From an uncultured Eubacteriales bacterium (GTDB taxonomy: Bacteria > Bacillota > Clostridia > Oscillospirales > Acutalibacteraceae): a stretch of DNA of 64,000 nucleotides. Made by a program: the position numbers and the translations under genes. Positions 1 to 8,700 of this stretch are shown one piece after another. Below the pieces are notes generated by a model, which saw nothing but the letters and a program-made list of their open reading frames with translations, was not told the origin of the DNA and did not search any database. Positions within the stretch are counted from its first letter, which is position 1; every line of letters starts with the position of its first letter. The DNA lies in the NCBI GenBank assembly GCA_934464615.1, contig CAKSKA010000003.1:62001-126000 (forward strand). The letters run 5' to 3'.

Positions 1-991
1 TAATTGTACGAACCATCTGGCTTGTGTAGGAGTTCTCGTTATCATACCAAGAAACAACCTGTACCTGATAGGTGTCGTCATCAATCTTTGTAACCATTGT
101 CTGTGTAGCATCAAAAAGTGAACCGTAAGTGATACCGATAATATCGGAAGATACAAGCGGTTCTTCGGTGTAACCGAATGAAGCTGAAGAAGCAGCTTTC
201 ATAGCAGCGTTGATGCCTTCAACCGTTACATCCTTGCCCTTAACAACAGCAACAAGAATTGTAGTAGAGCCGGTGGGAACCGGTACACGCTGTGCAGAAC
301 CGATGAGTTTGCCGTTAAGTTCCGGAATTACAAGACCGATTGCTTTTGCAGCGCCTGTAGAGTTAGGAACGATGTTAACAGCGGCAGCACGTGCACGACG
401 AAGATCGCCTTTTCTGTGCGGACCGTCAAGTACCATCTGGTCGCCTGTGAAAGCATGAACGGTTGTCATGATACCGCTCTGAATCGGAGCATACTTGTTA
501 AGTGCATTAGCCATAGGAGCAAGACAGTTAGTGGTGCAGGAAGCAGCAGAAATAATCTTGTCATCCTTAGTTAATGTTTTTTCGTTTACGCTGTAAACGA
601 TTGTCGGAAGGTCCTTACCTGCCGGAGCAGAAATAACAACCTTTTTAGCACCTGCGTCGATATGAGCCTGTGCTTTATCCTTTGAGGTATAGAAACCTGT
701 GCATTCAAGAACAACGTCTACGCCGATTTCTCCCCACGGAAGATCCGCAGCATTTTTCTCTGCATAAATCTTAATTGTTTTACCGTCAACTGTTATGCTG
801 TCCTCGCCTGCAGTAACTTTATCTGCAAGAGCATAACGACCTTGTGCGGAATCGTACTTAAGAAGGTGAGCCAGCATTGCCGGGCTTGTCAAATCGTTTA
901 TAGCAACAACCTCATAACCTTCTGCACCGAACATCTGACGGAAAGCCAGACGGCCGATACGACCGAATCCGTTAATAGCAACTTTTACCAT
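1..991 (-). CDS. gap: Glyceraldehyde-3-phosphate dehydrogenase (type I), C-terminus cut by window edge
   Basis: Cytosolic glycolytic enzyme that oxidises glyceraldehyde-3-phosphate with NAD and phosphate to 1,3-bisphosphoglycerate. The N-terminal Rossmann motif INGFGRIGRLAFR is at residues 6-18. The active-site motif SCTTNC puts the catalytic cysteine at about residue 152, the family's usual place. About 330 residues are visible, so only a few C-terminal residues lie outside the window. The start is ATG at 989-991 behind a strong AGGAGG. It has its own promoter and looks monocistronic from the visible side. Identification is secure. Confidence 0.97.
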   Translation of the reverse strand, partial: MVKVAINGFGRIGRLAFRQMFGAEGYEVVAINDLTSPAMLAHLLKYDSAQGRYALADKVTAGEDSITVDGKTIKIYAEKNAADLPWGEIGVDVVLECTGFYTSKDKAQAHIDAGAKKVVISAPAGKDLPTIVYSVNEKTLTKDDKIISAASCTTNCLAPMANALNKYAPIQSGIMTTVHAFTGDQMVLDGPHRKGDLRRARAAAVNIVPNSTGAAKAIGLVIPELNGKLIGSAQRVPVPTGSTTILVAVVKGKDVTVEGINAAMKAASSASFGYTEEPLVSSDIIGITYGSLFDATQTMVTKIDDDTYQVQVVSWYDNENSYTSQMVRTI

Positions 992-1023
992 TGGAATGAC
1001 CTCCTAAAAAAATTTACAAATTT

Positions 1024-1052
1024 ATTTTACAGCAAAACACTTACATTTGCAA
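1024..1052 (-). promoter_or_regulatory. Sigma-A promoter of gap
   Basis: On the minus strand, TTGCAA (1047-1052) and TAAAAT (1024-1029) are separated by 17 nt, about 33 nt before the gap start codon. It fits a housekeeping promoter. No operator was recognised. Confidence 0.65.
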
Positions 1053-1104
1053 GATGTTTTGTGATAAAAATAACAATTTTTTTCAATTTATTTACAAAAC
1101 AGTA

Positions 1105-2685
1105 TTATTTTTCTTCCGAAATGTACTTATTGATTACGGCTTGAGCTATACGCATACCGTCTACTGCCGCAGACATAATTCCGCCGGCGTAACCTGCGCC
1201 CTCGCCCGACGGATAAATTCCCGAAACATTTACGCTGTTACAGTCGTCATCCCTGTTTATCCTTATAGGCGAAGTGCTTCTGGTTTCGGGAAAAGTCAAT
1301 ACCGCGTTTTTGTTATTGAAATTTTCGATTTTTTTACTGAACAGGGGCAGCGCGGATTTTATGCTTTGCACCGCAAACTGCGGCATTACACTGTTTATAT
1401 CGGTACGCCGTGCTTTAGGCATAACCGTAGGCGTAACACTTAAATCAGGCTCAAAATCACCGTATAAATCGCCCACATAACAAAACGGAACATCGCCCAT
1501 ACCTGCGTTATATGCCTTTTGTTCGATACTCTGTTGAAAATCTATGCCGGCAAATATACCGTCGCCGTTTAAGTCCTCGGGTTTAACCTCTACCAAAAGC
1601 GCACTGTTTGCATTTTTTCCGTCCCTTGCGGAATAACTCATTCCGTTTACGGCAATTCCGCCGTCCTCGCTTGAAGCGTTTACAACAACACCGCCCGGAC
1701 ACATACAAAATGTGTATACTCCCCTGCCGTTTTCAAGGTGTACCGCCGCCTTATAATCAGCGGCGCCCAAATACTTGCTGTCGGCAAATTTGCCGTAAAG
1801 CGACCTGTTTATATCTGCTTGTCTGTGCTCTATACGCACGCCGACGGAAAACGGTTTTGCACTCATATAAACGCCGCTTTTGTAAAGCATTTTAAAAGTA
1901 TCCCGTGCGGAATGACCGATAGCCAGTATCAGTTCGCCGCACTCAAGCGTACCGCTTTTGTTTCCCACGATTTTTATACCGCACAGTTTGCCGTTTTTAA
2001 TTATCACACCGTCAAGTTTTGTATCGAAATAAATTTCTCCGCCGAGTTTTATTATTTCTTCCCGTATATTTTTAACTACATTCCGCAAAATATCCGTTCC
2101 TATGTGCGGTTTTGCCGAATACATTATATTATCCGGTGCACCGAACTCGCAAAAAGTTTCAAGCACATTAAAACAACGCTCGTCATGAATTCCGGAATTA
2201 AGTTTTCCGTCGGAAAAAGTGCCTGCGCCGCCCTCGCCGAACTGTATGTTGGACTCGGTATTGAGTTTACCCGTCTTAAAGAATTCTTCAACATCGGCTG
2301 TACGTTTTTCCACACAGCTGCCGCGTTCTATTACAATCGGTTTTACGCCGCTGCGCGCAAGCGTCAGCGCGGCAAACATTCCGGCAGGGCCGAAACCCGC
2401 AATTACAGGCCGCGACTGTGTCTTGCATTTTTTGTATTTGTATTCCTTTTTTACAAACACTTCGGTATTTTTATGTGTTTTAAGTATTTTTTCCTCATTT
2501 TTAAGCGCCGCCGTAAATGAGCAGCAAAATACTATATTATTTTTATGTCTTGCATCTACCGATTTTTTGTAAAGACGTGCGCTTAAAACTTCATTTTTTG
2601 TAATTTTAAGCGCATTTCCCACTATTTTACGAATATCCGAAAAATCCGTTTCAAGCGGTAAATTTACATTTTTAATAAGTATCAT
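1105..2685 (-). CDS. FAD-dependent dehydrogenase, COG2509-type
   Basis: A 526-residue flavoprotein. After about 90 N-terminal residues it has a dinucleotide-binding motif GFGPAGMFAALTLARSG and an ERG turn, then a GEGGAGTFSDGKLN segment typical of the uncharacterised COG2509 FAD dehydrogenases. Near the C-terminus, PSGEGAGYAGGIMSAAVDG is the second FAD contact. Substrate unknown. The start codon overlaps the stop of the preceding flavoprotein gene (2682-3914), so the two are probably co-transcribed and translationally coupled. Family assignment is firm; physiological role is not. Confidence 0.85.
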   Translation of the reverse strand: MILIKNVNLPLETDFSDIRKIVGNALKITKNEVLSARLYKKSVDARHKNNIVFCCSFTAALKNEEKILKTHKNTEVFVKKEYKYKKCKTQSRPVIAGFGPAGMFAALTLARSGVKPIVIERGSCVEKRTADVEEFFKTGKLNTESNIQFGEGGAGTFSDGKLNSGIHDERCFNVLETFCEFGAPDNIMYSAKPHIGTDILRNVVKNIREEIIKLGGEIYFDTKLDGVIIKNGKLCGIKIVGNKSGTLECGELILAIGHSARDTFKMLYKSGVYMSAKPFSVGVRIEHRQADINRSLYGKFADSKYLGAADYKAAVHLENGRGVYTFCMCPGGVVVNASSEDGGIAVNGMSYSARDGKNANSALLVEVKPEDLNGDGIFAGIDFQQSIEQKAYNAGMGDVPFCYVGDLYGDFEPDLSVTPTVMPKARRTDINSVMPQFAVQSIKSALPLFSKKIENFNNKNAVLTFPETRSTSPIRINRDDDCNSVNVSGIYPSGEGAGYAGGIMSAAVDGMRIAQAVINKYISEEK

Positions 2686-3914
2686 TTATTTTCTCCCAAA
2701 TAATCCGCAACGCCGTCGACGGCGCAAAATGCACTTGAAAAAGCCCATTGCAAATTATATCCGCCGCAGTCCCCGTCGACATCAATTATCTCTCCGCAGG
2801 CAAACATACCTTTTATACGTCGGAACTGCAGGGAGCCGTCAAGTTCACTTGCGTTTATGCCGCCTGCCGTTACCTGTGAATTTACAAATCCGGTACTTCC
2901 GGTTACTTTAAATTTTAAGCATTTAAGCAAAGCGGTTATATCGGTTAAATTCTTATCGTTTATTGCAGACACCGCCGACTGCATATCAACACCGCATATT
3001 TTAAGCAGAACCTGACCTATGCGTTTATTTATAAATCCCGTTAAAAATTCCGCCGCACTTCTGTCTGCCAGCTTTTCGCGGCGTTTTTTTAAATGTTGGG
3101 CAAGTTCGCCGTAATTGTATTCGGGTTTAAAATCAATGCATACTTCCGCGGCCGAACCGCCTACTCCTGCAAAGCGCGAAACCTGCAATACCGGCGGACC
3201 GGAAAGGCCGTAATCCGTAAACAATACCTCGCCGTATTCGCTTCTTAAAGTTTTATTATTACGGCGTATTGAAACATTAGCCGTAACTTTTATGCCTTTA
3301 AGTTGTTTTGTAATGTTATTTTCTGTTTTAAGCTGTACTATTGCGGGTGACAGGCCCACTGTGCTTACACCGTGTTTTTTAAGTATATTTAAAACGGAGC
3401 CGTCACAACCGAGTTTTCCCCCGCCCGACAAAAGTCCCGCGGCAATTATGACACTTTTTGCCTCATAAATACCGCCGTCGTAAACAAGTTTGAATGTTTT
3501 GCCGAATTTAATGTCGTCAACATGGACATTATTTATAATTGTCACGCCTTTTTCCTGCGCGCTGAAGCGCAATGCGTCAACCACACTGCCGGCCTGATAG
3601 GAAGCAGGATATGCCCTGCCGTCATCCTCAAAAACAATATCGACACCGCAGTTTCCAAAAAATTCGACCGTATTTTTTACGCCGTATCTTTTTAAAACAT
3701 TATTTATAAAATCTGTATCTGCGCCGTGGTATCGGGTTGCGTCGGCATTGCTGTTTGTTATATTGCACCTGCCGTTGCCTGTGGTTATCAGTTTTTTGCC
3801 AACCCTGTCAAGCGTTTCCAGAACGGCTGTATTTATTTGCGGATATTTTTCCTTTAAACGTACAGCAGCGCAAAGTCCAGAAGCGCCGCCGCCTATAATT
3901 ACGGCGTCAAACAT
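2682..3914 (-). CDS. NAD(P)/FAD-dependent oxidoreductase, HI0933/BaiN family
   Basis: A 410-residue flavoprotein starting with GGGASGLCAAVRL (FAD Rossmann loop, about residues 8-20) and carrying GKKLITTGNGRCNITN at about residues 39-54, the hallmark of the HI0933-like (COG2081) family. The C-terminal segment ACGEIIDVDGDCGGYNLQWA is the conserved second FAD-binding motif. Some relatives (BaiN) reduce bile-acid intermediates, but most members are uncharacterised, so no substrate is claimed. It overlaps the downstream COG2509 flavoprotein gene by 4 nt. Confidence 0.88.
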   Translation of the reverse strand: MFDAVIIGGGASGLCAAVRLKEKYPQINTAVLETLDRVGKKLITTGNGRCNITNSNADATRYHGADTDFINNVLKRYGVKNTVEFFGNCGVDIVFEDDGRAYPASYQAGSVVDALRFSAQEKGVTIINNVHVDDIKFGKTFKLVYDGGIYEAKSVIIAAGLLSGGGKLGCDGSVLNILKKHGVSTVGLSPAIVQLKTENNITKQLKGIKVTANVSIRRNNKTLRSEYGEVLFTDYGLSGPPVLQVSRFAGVGGSAAEVCIDFKPEYNYGELAQHLKKRREKLADRSAAEFLTGFINKRIGQVLLKICGVDMQSAVSAINDKNLTDITALLKCLKFKVTGSTGFVNSQVTAGGINASELDGSLQFRRIKGMFACGEIIDVDGDCGGYNLQWAFSSAFCAVDGVADYLGENK

Positions 3915-3982
3915 ACTTACTTTATCCTCTCACTCTCTTCAAAGCACCACAACTTATTTTTGTGCCGTTAACCGATATGCCT

Positions 3983-5236
3983 TTATTCTTCCTTTTCCTC
4001 TTTTTTGTTTTGTACCACTTCTATTTCGGACACGCGCCTGCCGTCAACAGCGGTTACTTTTATATCCAGATTTTCGTAACTGAAACTGTCCCCGACATCT
4101 GCAATTTTGCCGAGTTTCTCCATTATCCAGCCGCCGACCGAAATACTGTCCGACTCGTCTTCAATTTCAAAAAAGTCGCAAAAATCCTCAAGATTAAGCA
4201 GACCGTCAACCTTGTATTTATTATCGCCTATCTTTTTAAAGTCTTCCACAACATCGTCGTGTTCGTCCCAGATTTCGCCTACAAGTTCCTCCAAAATATC
4301 CTCAAGCGTTACTATGCCCACCGTGCCGCCGTATTCGTCGACAACAACCGCCATATGCGATTTGCTTGACTGCAGTTTTTTAAACAAAGCGTTTATAGGC
4401 AGCGCTTTTTGTACAAAAATGGGCTCTGTCATAATTTTGGAAATCTTTTTGGTCGTAATTCCGTCCTCTGTATAAAAATCCTTTAAATGCAGCACGCCTA
4501 CTATATCGTCGATTCCGTCCTTATATACAAGCAGACGTGAAAATTTGCTTTGTGCAAACACCTTTGCAATTTCCGCCTTATCCGCATCGACCGACACTGC
4601 TTCAACATCGCCGCGGTGTGTGAGTATGTCCTCCGCCCTATGCTCCGAAAACTCAATAACATTGCGCAGCATATTGCCTTCGTTATTATCTATACTGCCG
4701 TCCTGTTGAACCTCATCAACCAACATAAGCAATTCTTCCTGCGACATTTTGGCGTCCGTACTTGTATGGAAAATAAGTGAAACAAGTTTTTTCCACTTTG
4801 AAAATATAAAGTTAAGAGGGGTGAAAATTACTACCAGCATACTTATTAAACCGGAAGAAAGCATTGAAAAGCGTTCCGGCATATCCTTGGCAACGCTTTT
4901 AGGAGTAATTTCACCGAAAATTAAAACTGCCACGGTTATTACAATTGTTGAAACGGTGGCGCCTATATCCCCGTATAAGTCAACAAAAAGTATTGTCGCC
5001 AATGACGCGGCAGACAGGTTTACAATGTTATTTCCTATAAGAATTGTGGATATAAGATTGCTGTAATTCTCAGAAAGTTTTAAAACACGTTTTGCCGCTT
5101 TATTGCCTTTTTCCGCAAGGGTTTTCATCCTTGTTGAATTGTATGAGGAAAAAGCCGTTTCGGTTGCCGAAAAATATGCCGACATAAGCACCAAAACCGC
5201 AAGTATTATTATTTTTGTTACCGAACTTGAGTCCAT
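3983..5236 (-). CDS. CNNM/CorC-HlyC family membrane protein with CBS pair
   Basis: 417 residues: an N-terminal DUF21 (CNNM) membrane domain with about four hydrophobic segments, including ITKIIILAVLVLMSAYFSATETAFSS near the start, a CBS-pair domain in the middle, and a C-terminal CorC_HlyC domain ending in a charged tail (KKEEKEE). Relatives take part in magnesium or cobalt homeostasis and are often mislabelled hemolysins. I chose ATG at 5234-5236 because AAGGAG lies 8 nt upstream; a start 14 codons earlier lacks a ribosome binding site. The leader is long and structured (see 5284-5353). Confidence 0.88.
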   Translation of the reverse strand: MDSSSVTKIIILAVLVLMSAYFSATETAFSSYNSTRMKTLAEKGNKAAKRVLKLSENYSNLISTILIGNNIVNLSAASLATILFVDLYGDIGATVSTIVITVAVLIFGEITPKSVAKDMPERFSMLSSGLISMLVVIFTPLNFIFSKWKKLVSLIFHTSTDAKMSQEELLMLVDEVQQDGSIDNNEGNMLRNVIEFSEHRAEDILTHRGDVEAVSVDADKAEIAKVFAQSKFSRLLVYKDGIDDIVGVLHLKDFYTEDGITTKKISKIMTEPIFVQKALPINALFKKLQSSKSHMAVVVDEYGGTVGIVTLEDILEELVGEIWDEHDDVVEDFKKIGDNKYKVDGLLNLEDFCDFFEIEDESDSISVGGWIMEKLGKIADVGDSFSYENLDIKVTAVDGRRVSEIEVVQNKKEEKEE

Positions 5237-5283
5237 TAAAGTTACTCTCCTTAAAATAAATTGTATTTTTAGATACAAAAAAA

Positions 5284-5353
5284 CACATCCGTCGGAAACT
5301 TCCGCAGATATGCCCTATAAATTATATTACATTTTTAATATGCCCGACGGTGT
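5284..5353 (-). promoter_or_regulatory. Attenuator-like leader hairpin of the CNNM gene
   Basis: In the minus-strand transcript, ACACCGTCGG (5344-5353) pairs with CCGACGG-A-TGT (5285-5295) around a large internal loop. Only one base (5284) separates this arm from a run of seven or more U residues (5277-5283). A smaller hairpin (GGAAGUUUCC) sits just before the 3' arm. The arrangement resembles an intrinsic terminator placed between the promoter and the gene. I do not recognise a known riboswitch class. The octamer GGGCATAT occurs twice in the loop. Confidence 0.4.
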
Positions 5354-5396
5354 CGTCCATCTGTTATAACCGCATCCCTTTGCATTATTTTTAATT

Positions 5397-5425
5397 ATTA
5401 TAACAAATTTCAGCCGTACGGTCAA
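5397..5425 (-). promoter_or_regulatory. Sigma-A promoter of the CNNM gene
   Basis: Minus strand: TTGACC (5420-5425), 17-nt spacer, TATAAT (5397-5402). It predicts a start near 5390 and so an untranslated leader of about 150 nt before the ATG at 5236. Confidence 0.7.
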
Positions 5426-5504
5426 TATTTTTGGTAAAATGTGTAGATTTTTTTTAAAATTGAGTATATAATTTAAATTGATTTTAAATTTAAGGAGTGT
5501 TTTT

Positions 5505-6083
5505 GTGAACTACAGACCGAGTAAAAAAGATGTGCTTACCATACCTAATATGCTCAGTTTTTTAAGGCTTGCACTTATACCTTTTATAATATGGACATAC
5601 TGCGTGCTTAAAAATTATTATGTTGCGCTGGGACTTTTGGCGGCATCTGCCTTTACGGATGTTATTGACGGCAGAATAGCGCGGCGATTCAATATGGTGT
5701 CGGATTTCGGAAAACTGCTTGATCCCGTGGCGGATAAACTGACGCAGGCAACCATGATACTTTGTGTTTTTTCAAGATACAGGCTTATACTTATTCTTGT
5801 AATACTTTTTGTTATTAAAGAAAGCATGATGCTGATTTGCGGATACATAAGGCTTAAAAAGACCGACGTTATGTCCAGCGCAAACTGGTACGGCAAACTT
5901 AACACGGTTATGATGTATATAATTATGAGTGTGCTTATGGTATTCACAAACATACCGCTTAATGTCGCAAATATACTTATAATTGTTTGCGCCGCTTTTA
6001 TGACTCTGGCACTTATTATGTATCTTCGCTTTTATATACATTTGCTGTGCAGTACCGCAGCGTCCGCAAAAGAATCTGATTAA
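5505..6083 (+). CDS. CDP-alcohol phosphatidyltransferase (PgsA-like)
   Basis: A 192-residue integral membrane enzyme of phospholipid headgroup transfer. The complete CDP-alcohol phosphotransferase signature DxxDGxxAR-x8-GxxxDxxxD is visible at about residues 52-76 (DVIDGRIARR...GKLLDPVAD), with hydrophobic helices around it. Length and the VLTIPNMLSFLRL opening match phosphatidylglycerophosphate synthases, but other alcohols cannot be excluded. The start is GTG at 5505 because AAGGAG lies 7 nt upstream (5492-5497); an in-frame TTG at 5478 has no such site. Confidence 0.88.
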   Translation: MNYRPSKKDVLTIPNMLSFLRLALIPFIIWTYCVLKNYYVALGLLAASAFTDVIDGRIARRFNMVSDFGKLLDPVADKLTQATMILCVFSRYRLILILVILFVIKESMMLICGYIRLKKTDVMSSANWYGKLNTVMMYIIMSVLMVFTNIPLNVANILIIVCAAFMTLALIMYLRFYIHLLCSTAASAKESD

Positions 6084-6112
6084 CAGTTAATTATTTTATT
6101 GGGAGTGTCGGT

Positions 6113-8356
6113 ATGAATTTCCCGCTTGAATTTATTAAAGCCGCAAATGAGTATAATACCCTGCAAAAAAATGTTCCCGCGCCGATTTTCAGACGCAGTT
6201 TTACGGTAGAAAAGCCTGTAAAATCCGCCGATATTTTAATAACCGGCTTGGGATTTTACGAATTGTATGTAAACGGCAAAAATATTACAAAGGGATTTTT
6301 GGCGCCGTACAGGAGTAATCCGGACGATATTATTTATTACGATAAATACGATTTATTACCGTACATTACAGCCGGCAAGAATACCGTTGCCGTTATTTTG
6401 GGAAACGGTATGATAAACGGCATAGGCGGATATGTATGGGACTTTGACAAAGCACGTTTCAGAAGTGCGCCGCAAACCGCATTCGGCATAAATATCGAAT
6501 ATACCGATTCCGCGGTGCAGGAAATAATTTCGGACGGACAAACACTGACGCATCCGTCGCCGATAACATTCGACGATTTGCATTACGGCGAATATTATGA
6601 CGCGCGGCTTGAGGTAAAAGATTTCTCTTTGCCCGATTTTGACGACAGCGACTGGACAGCCGCTTTATCCGCACAGGCACCCAGAGGGGAAACGAGATTA
6701 TGCCGTGCGGAGCCGATAAAGGTCAGGAACAAACTGAAATGCGTTTCGGTAACAAAATGCGGTGACGGGTATATTTACGATTTCGGTGTAAATTCGTCCG
6801 GCGTGTGTATGCTTAAAATAAACGGAAAAAACGGACAGAAAGTCCTTTTACAGCACTTTGAAGTTTTGGTTGACGGAAAGCCGTTTTTTGCCAATAACCG
6901 TTTTAATATCAACGACCGTTTTCAAGAGGACGAATACATTTGCGCCGGCGGCAATGCCGAATACGTACCGCACTTTACATACCACGGTTTTCGGTATGTT
7001 TATGTTACGGGCATAACGCAGGAGCAGGCAACCGAAGACCTGCTTACATACCTTGAATTAAGTTCGGATATAAAAATTGCGGGGCATTTTGAGTGCAGCG
7101 ATACGGTAATAAACAAAATTCAGGAAGCGACACTGCGTTCGGATATTTCAAATTTTTACTATTTCCCCACCGATTGTCCGCAAAGGGAAAAAAACGGCTG
7201 GACAGCCGACGCGGCTTTGTCTGCCGAGCAAATGCTTTTAAACCTTACACCCGAAAACAGTTATGCGGAATGGTTACGCAACATTTACAGGTCTATGCGT
7301 CCCGACGGTGCGGTACCGGGAATTGTACCTACTGCCGACTGGGGATATGTAGGTTGGAACGGACCGGCGTGGGACTGCGTTATTGCATATCTGCCGTATT
7401 ACACATATATTTACACCGGAAATACGGATATTATTAAAGAAGCGGAACCTGCGCTTATGCGTTATCTTAACTATCTGTATTCAAAGCGCGATGACAAAGG
7501 ACTCATTGCCTTCGGGCTCGGCGACTGGTGTCAACCGTCGGCTCCGAACGGACCTACCTCTCCGCTTGCCGTTACGGACACCGCTATGTCGTACGATATT
7601 GCAAAAAAATCCGAATTTATTTTTGAAAAATTACACCTTACTGCGCAAAGAGATTTTGCCTGCACGCTTGCAAATGATTTACGGAAATCGTTTAGAGAAA
7701 ATCTTATTGATTACGATACTTTGACCGTTGCCGGCGACTGTCAGACTTCTCAGGCACTTGCGCTTTACCACAATTTGTTTGAAGACAGTGAAAAACCGCA
7801 GGCAATAAAAGTTCTGCTTGAAACGGTTGAGAGAGCAGACGGACATTTTGCATGCGGCGTAATAGGCGGACGCATAATTTACAGACTGCTTGCCGATTTA
7901 GGCTATGAGGAACTTGCATACGAAATGATAACAAAACCGAATTTCCCATCGTATGCCGATTGGATTTTAAGAGGTGCCACAACTCTGTATGAATCGTTTA
8001 TACCCGAAGGCTGCGGTTATCAGTCGCTTAACCATCATTTTTGGGGCGATGTTTCCGCATGGTTTTATATATACCTTGCCGGAATACGCGTAAATCCCGA
8101 CAAGAACGATGCGGCAAGGGTTGACATACAACCGTACTTTGCGGAAAAATTAAATTATGTAAAGGCCGAACATACAACGCCGTTCGGCACACTTGGCGTT
8201 GAGTGGAAAAAGGCAGACGGCAAAATTACACTGAAAACAAGTGTTACAGGAAGTTTACACGGCACGGTTTATGCACCGCAGGGATATGTGTTTGCCGACG
8301 GAAAAAATGAGCGCCCCATTAAGAGCGAGAGTTACACAATATTTAAAAAAGCATAA
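6113..8356 (+). CDS. Alpha-L-rhamnosidase (GH78 family)
   Basis: A 747-residue glycosidase without signal peptide, so probably intracellular, releasing terminal L-rhamnose from oligosaccharides or glycosides. The N-terminal region (GLGFYELYVNGKNITKGFLAPY, about residues 45-66) is the beta-sandwich found in bacterial rhamnosidases. The (alpha/alpha)6 catalytic domain carries FPTDCPQREKNGWTADA at about residues 353-369 and GLGDWCQP further on, with a C-terminal beta domain (about residues 650-747). It lies 29 nt after the phosphatidyltransferase and is followed by a bidirectional terminator. Confidence 0.9.
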   Translation: MNFPLEFIKAANEYNTLQKNVPAPIFRRSFTVEKPVKSADILITGLGFYELYVNGKNITKGFLAPYRSNPDDIIYYDKYDLLPYITAGKNTVAVILGNGMINGIGGYVWDFDKARFRSAPQTAFGINIEYTDSAVQEIISDGQTLTHPSPITFDDLHYGEYYDARLEVKDFSLPDFDDSDWTAALSAQAPRGETRLCRAEPIKVRNKLKCVSVTKCGDGYIYDFGVNSSGVCMLKINGKNGQKVLLQHFEVLVDGKPFFANNRFNINDRFQEDEYICAGGNAEYVPHFTYHGFRYVYVTGITQEQATEDLLTYLELSSDIKIAGHFECSDTVINKIQEATLRSDISNFYYFPTDCPQREKNGWTADAALSAEQMLLNLTPENSYAEWLRNIYRSMRPDGAVPGIVPTADWGYVGWNGPAWDCVIAYLPYYTYIYTGNTDIIKEAEPALMRYLNYLYSKRDDKGLIAFGLGDWCQPSAPNGPTSPLAVTDTAMSYDIAKKSEFIFEKLHLTAQRDFACTLANDLRKSFRENLIDYDTLTVAGDCQTSQALALYHNLFEDSEKPQAIKVLLETVERADGHFACGVIGGRIIYRLLADLGYEELAYEMITKPNFPSYADWILRGATTLYESFIPEGCGYQSLNHHFWGDVSAWFYIYLAGIRVNPDKNDAARVDIQPYFAEKLNYVKAEHTTPFGTLGVEWKKADGKITLKTSVTGSLHGTVYAPQGYVFADGKNERPIKSESYTIFKKA

Positions 8357-8392
8357 AAATTCCGTACTGTCTTAAAAGACAGTACGGAATTT
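8357..8392. terminator. Bidirectional terminator between the rhamnosidase and DUF378 genes
   Basis: A perfect 15-bp inverted repeat (8357-8371 with 8378-8392) around TTAAAA, with A-rich and T-rich flanks. It lies between convergent genes and can serve both. Confidence 0.88.
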
Positions 8393-8396
8393 CCTT

Positions 8397-8612
8397 TTAA
8401 TGACTGGCAGCCATTGTTTCTTCGTTTCTTTCCCTGAAAAGAAGCGAAATACACCATATTCCGGCAAGAGCCACTACCGTATAAATTATACGCGAAAGCA
8501 GTGCGTCACTGCCGCCGAATATCCATGCAACGATATCAAATTGGAAGATACCGATGCTGCCCCAGTTAAGTGCGCCTATTATAGTTAATATAAGGCATAT
8601 GCGGTCTAACAT
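8397..8612 (-). CDS. DUF378 small membrane protein
   Basis: 71 residues with two predicted transmembrane helices. It opens with LDRICLILTIIGALNWG, the signature of the DUF378 family, whose function is unknown. The C-terminal tail is short and polar (RERNEETMAASH). The start is ATG at 8610-8612 with AAAGGAG 9 nt upstream; an in-frame TTG three codons earlier would sit on the ribosome binding site. It has its own promoter and is convergent with the rhamnosidase gene. Confidence 0.82.
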   Translation of the reverse strand: MLDRICLILTIIGALNWGSIGIFQFDIVAWIFGGSDALLSRIIYTVVALAGIWCISLLFRERNEETMAASH

Positions 8613-8651
8613 AAATTTCAACTCCTTTGCTTTTATATTATCTGCAAAAAA

Positions 8652-8680
8652 GTTATACTTATGCGTAAGTCCGCACGCAA
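8652..8680 (-). promoter_or_regulatory. Promoter of the DUF378 gene
   Basis: Minus strand: TTGCGT (8675-8680), 17-nt spacer, TATAAC (8652-8657), about 40 nt before the start codon. Confidence 0.55.
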
Positions 8681-8700
8681 CTTAAAGGCAACTTATGGAA

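Noticed and set aside
1738..2520. A 260-codon plus-strand ORF opposite the COG2509 flavoprotein
   Set aside because: It is a Cys/Phe/Tyr-rich antisense frame with no recognisable domain and no ribosome binding site, while the minus strand has a clear conserved protein.
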